From Achromobacter marplatensis (GTDB lineage Bacteria > Pseudomonadota > Gammaproteobacteria > Burkholderiales > Burkholderiaceae_B): 64,000 bases of DNA. The translations under genes were made by a program, and so were the position numbers. A model generated the notes under the pieces. The model was not told the origin of the DNA. It saw nothing but the letters and a program-made list of their open reading frames with translations, and did not search any database. Shown piece by piece: positions 63,797 to 64,000 of the stretch (position 1 is the stretch's first letter; each line of letters starts with the position of its first letter). The stretch covers positions 124,001-188,000 of the forward strand of contig NZ_NJIG01000010.1 of assembly GCF_002209535.1 (NCBI RefSeq), given 5' to 3'.

Positions 63797-64000
63797 TCAG
63801 TCGCGCAGTCGCTTCACCAGGCTCGACGTGTCCCAACGGCCGCCGCCCATCTTCTGGACGTCGCCATAGAACTGATCCACCAGGGCGGTCACGGGTACGC
63901 GCGCGCCGTTGTGGCGCGCTTCGGCCAGCACCAGGCCCAGGTCCTTGCGCATCCAGTCCACCGCGAAGCCGAATTCGAACTTGTCGTCGACCATGGTGCC
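63797..64000 (-). CDS. 3-hydroxyisobutyrate dehydrogenase-family oxidoreductase, C-terminal part
   Basis: The last 68 codons of a gene that begins beyond the window. The fragment carries 'FAVDWMRKDLGLVLAEARHNGARVPVTALVDQFYGDVQKMGGGRWDTSSLVKRL', region typical of the all-helical C-terminal domain of beta-hydroxyacid dehydrogenases (tartronate semialdehyde reductase or 3-hydroxyisobutyrate dehydrogenase), with the catalytic-domain 'KD' in 'RKDLGL'. The frame is open to the right edge. Confidence 0.8.
   Translation of the reverse strand, partial: GTMVDDKFEFGFAVDWMRKDLGLVLAEARHNGARVPVTALVDQFYGDVQKMGGGRWDTSSLVKRLRD

Overview
The window is GC-rich, gene-dense chromosomal DNA from a betaproteobacterium of the Burkholderiales, most likely Alcaligenaceae (Achromobacter or Bordetella type). 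The evidence is two Bug/TctC-type tricarboxylate-binding proteins, an lgm-type lipid A glucosamine locus, a NadQ-type NAD regulator next to nadC, many LysR regulators, and a complete ybgC-tolQRAB-pal-cpoB block. The genus is inferred from protein resemblance. I see no insertion sequence, phage, CRISPR array, rRNA or replication origin. About 64 protein genes and one tRNA can be supported, including two cut by the window edges.

Region 1 (1-8.4 kb): a Bug-type binding protein and a partial beta-propeller gene face a LysR gene; then a small Pro/Glu-rich protein, nadQ-nadC with a clear operator, a Bug lipoprotein, a TerB-like DUF533 protein, an OsmC protein and fabI. Region 2 (8.4-18.6 kb): mltD-gloB, a methyltransferase and rnhA, an RND efflux adaptor-pump pair, dnaQ, tRNA-Val(CAC), a 55-residue membrane protein, a YaiI/DUF188 protein and an 88-residue protein. 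Region 3 (18.6-26.1 kb): a GltS-type carrier fused by position to an unusual long TAXI lipoprotein, a GNAT gene, then the lipid A modification cluster (GT2, ArnT-like, GtrA, ChbG-like).

Region 4 (26.1-45.4 kb): a LysR/PACE efflux pair; a seven-gene operon (DapA-family, livGFKHM, GntR) for uptake of a branched-chain amino acid or related organic acid; the cidR-cidA-cidB holin-like module with a coupled lipoprotein hydrolase; a LysE/EamA exporter pair opposite a MocR regulator; a rhodanese-like protein, an FNR-box-controlled universal stress protein, a solitary fusA, and an EamA/Lrp pair. Region 5 (45.4-56.5 kb): a hydrolase and a YbaK protein, then a long leftward run proS-ybgC-tolQRAB-pal-cpoB that continues by stop/start overlap into an iron/heme/B12-type ABC permease and ATPase; rppH faces proS. 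Region 6 (56.5-64 kb): tctDE two-component genes and tctBA without a local tctC, a GhrA-like reductase, a LysR/azoR pair and the end of a hydroxyisobutyrate-dehydrogenase-family gene.

The observations most worth following are the GltS plus extended TAXI lipoprotein pair, the FecCD-type transporter coupled to the tol-pal operon behind an internal terminator-like hairpin, the reversed gtrA gene inside the lipid A locus, and several well-formed regulator sites in divergent intergenic regions.
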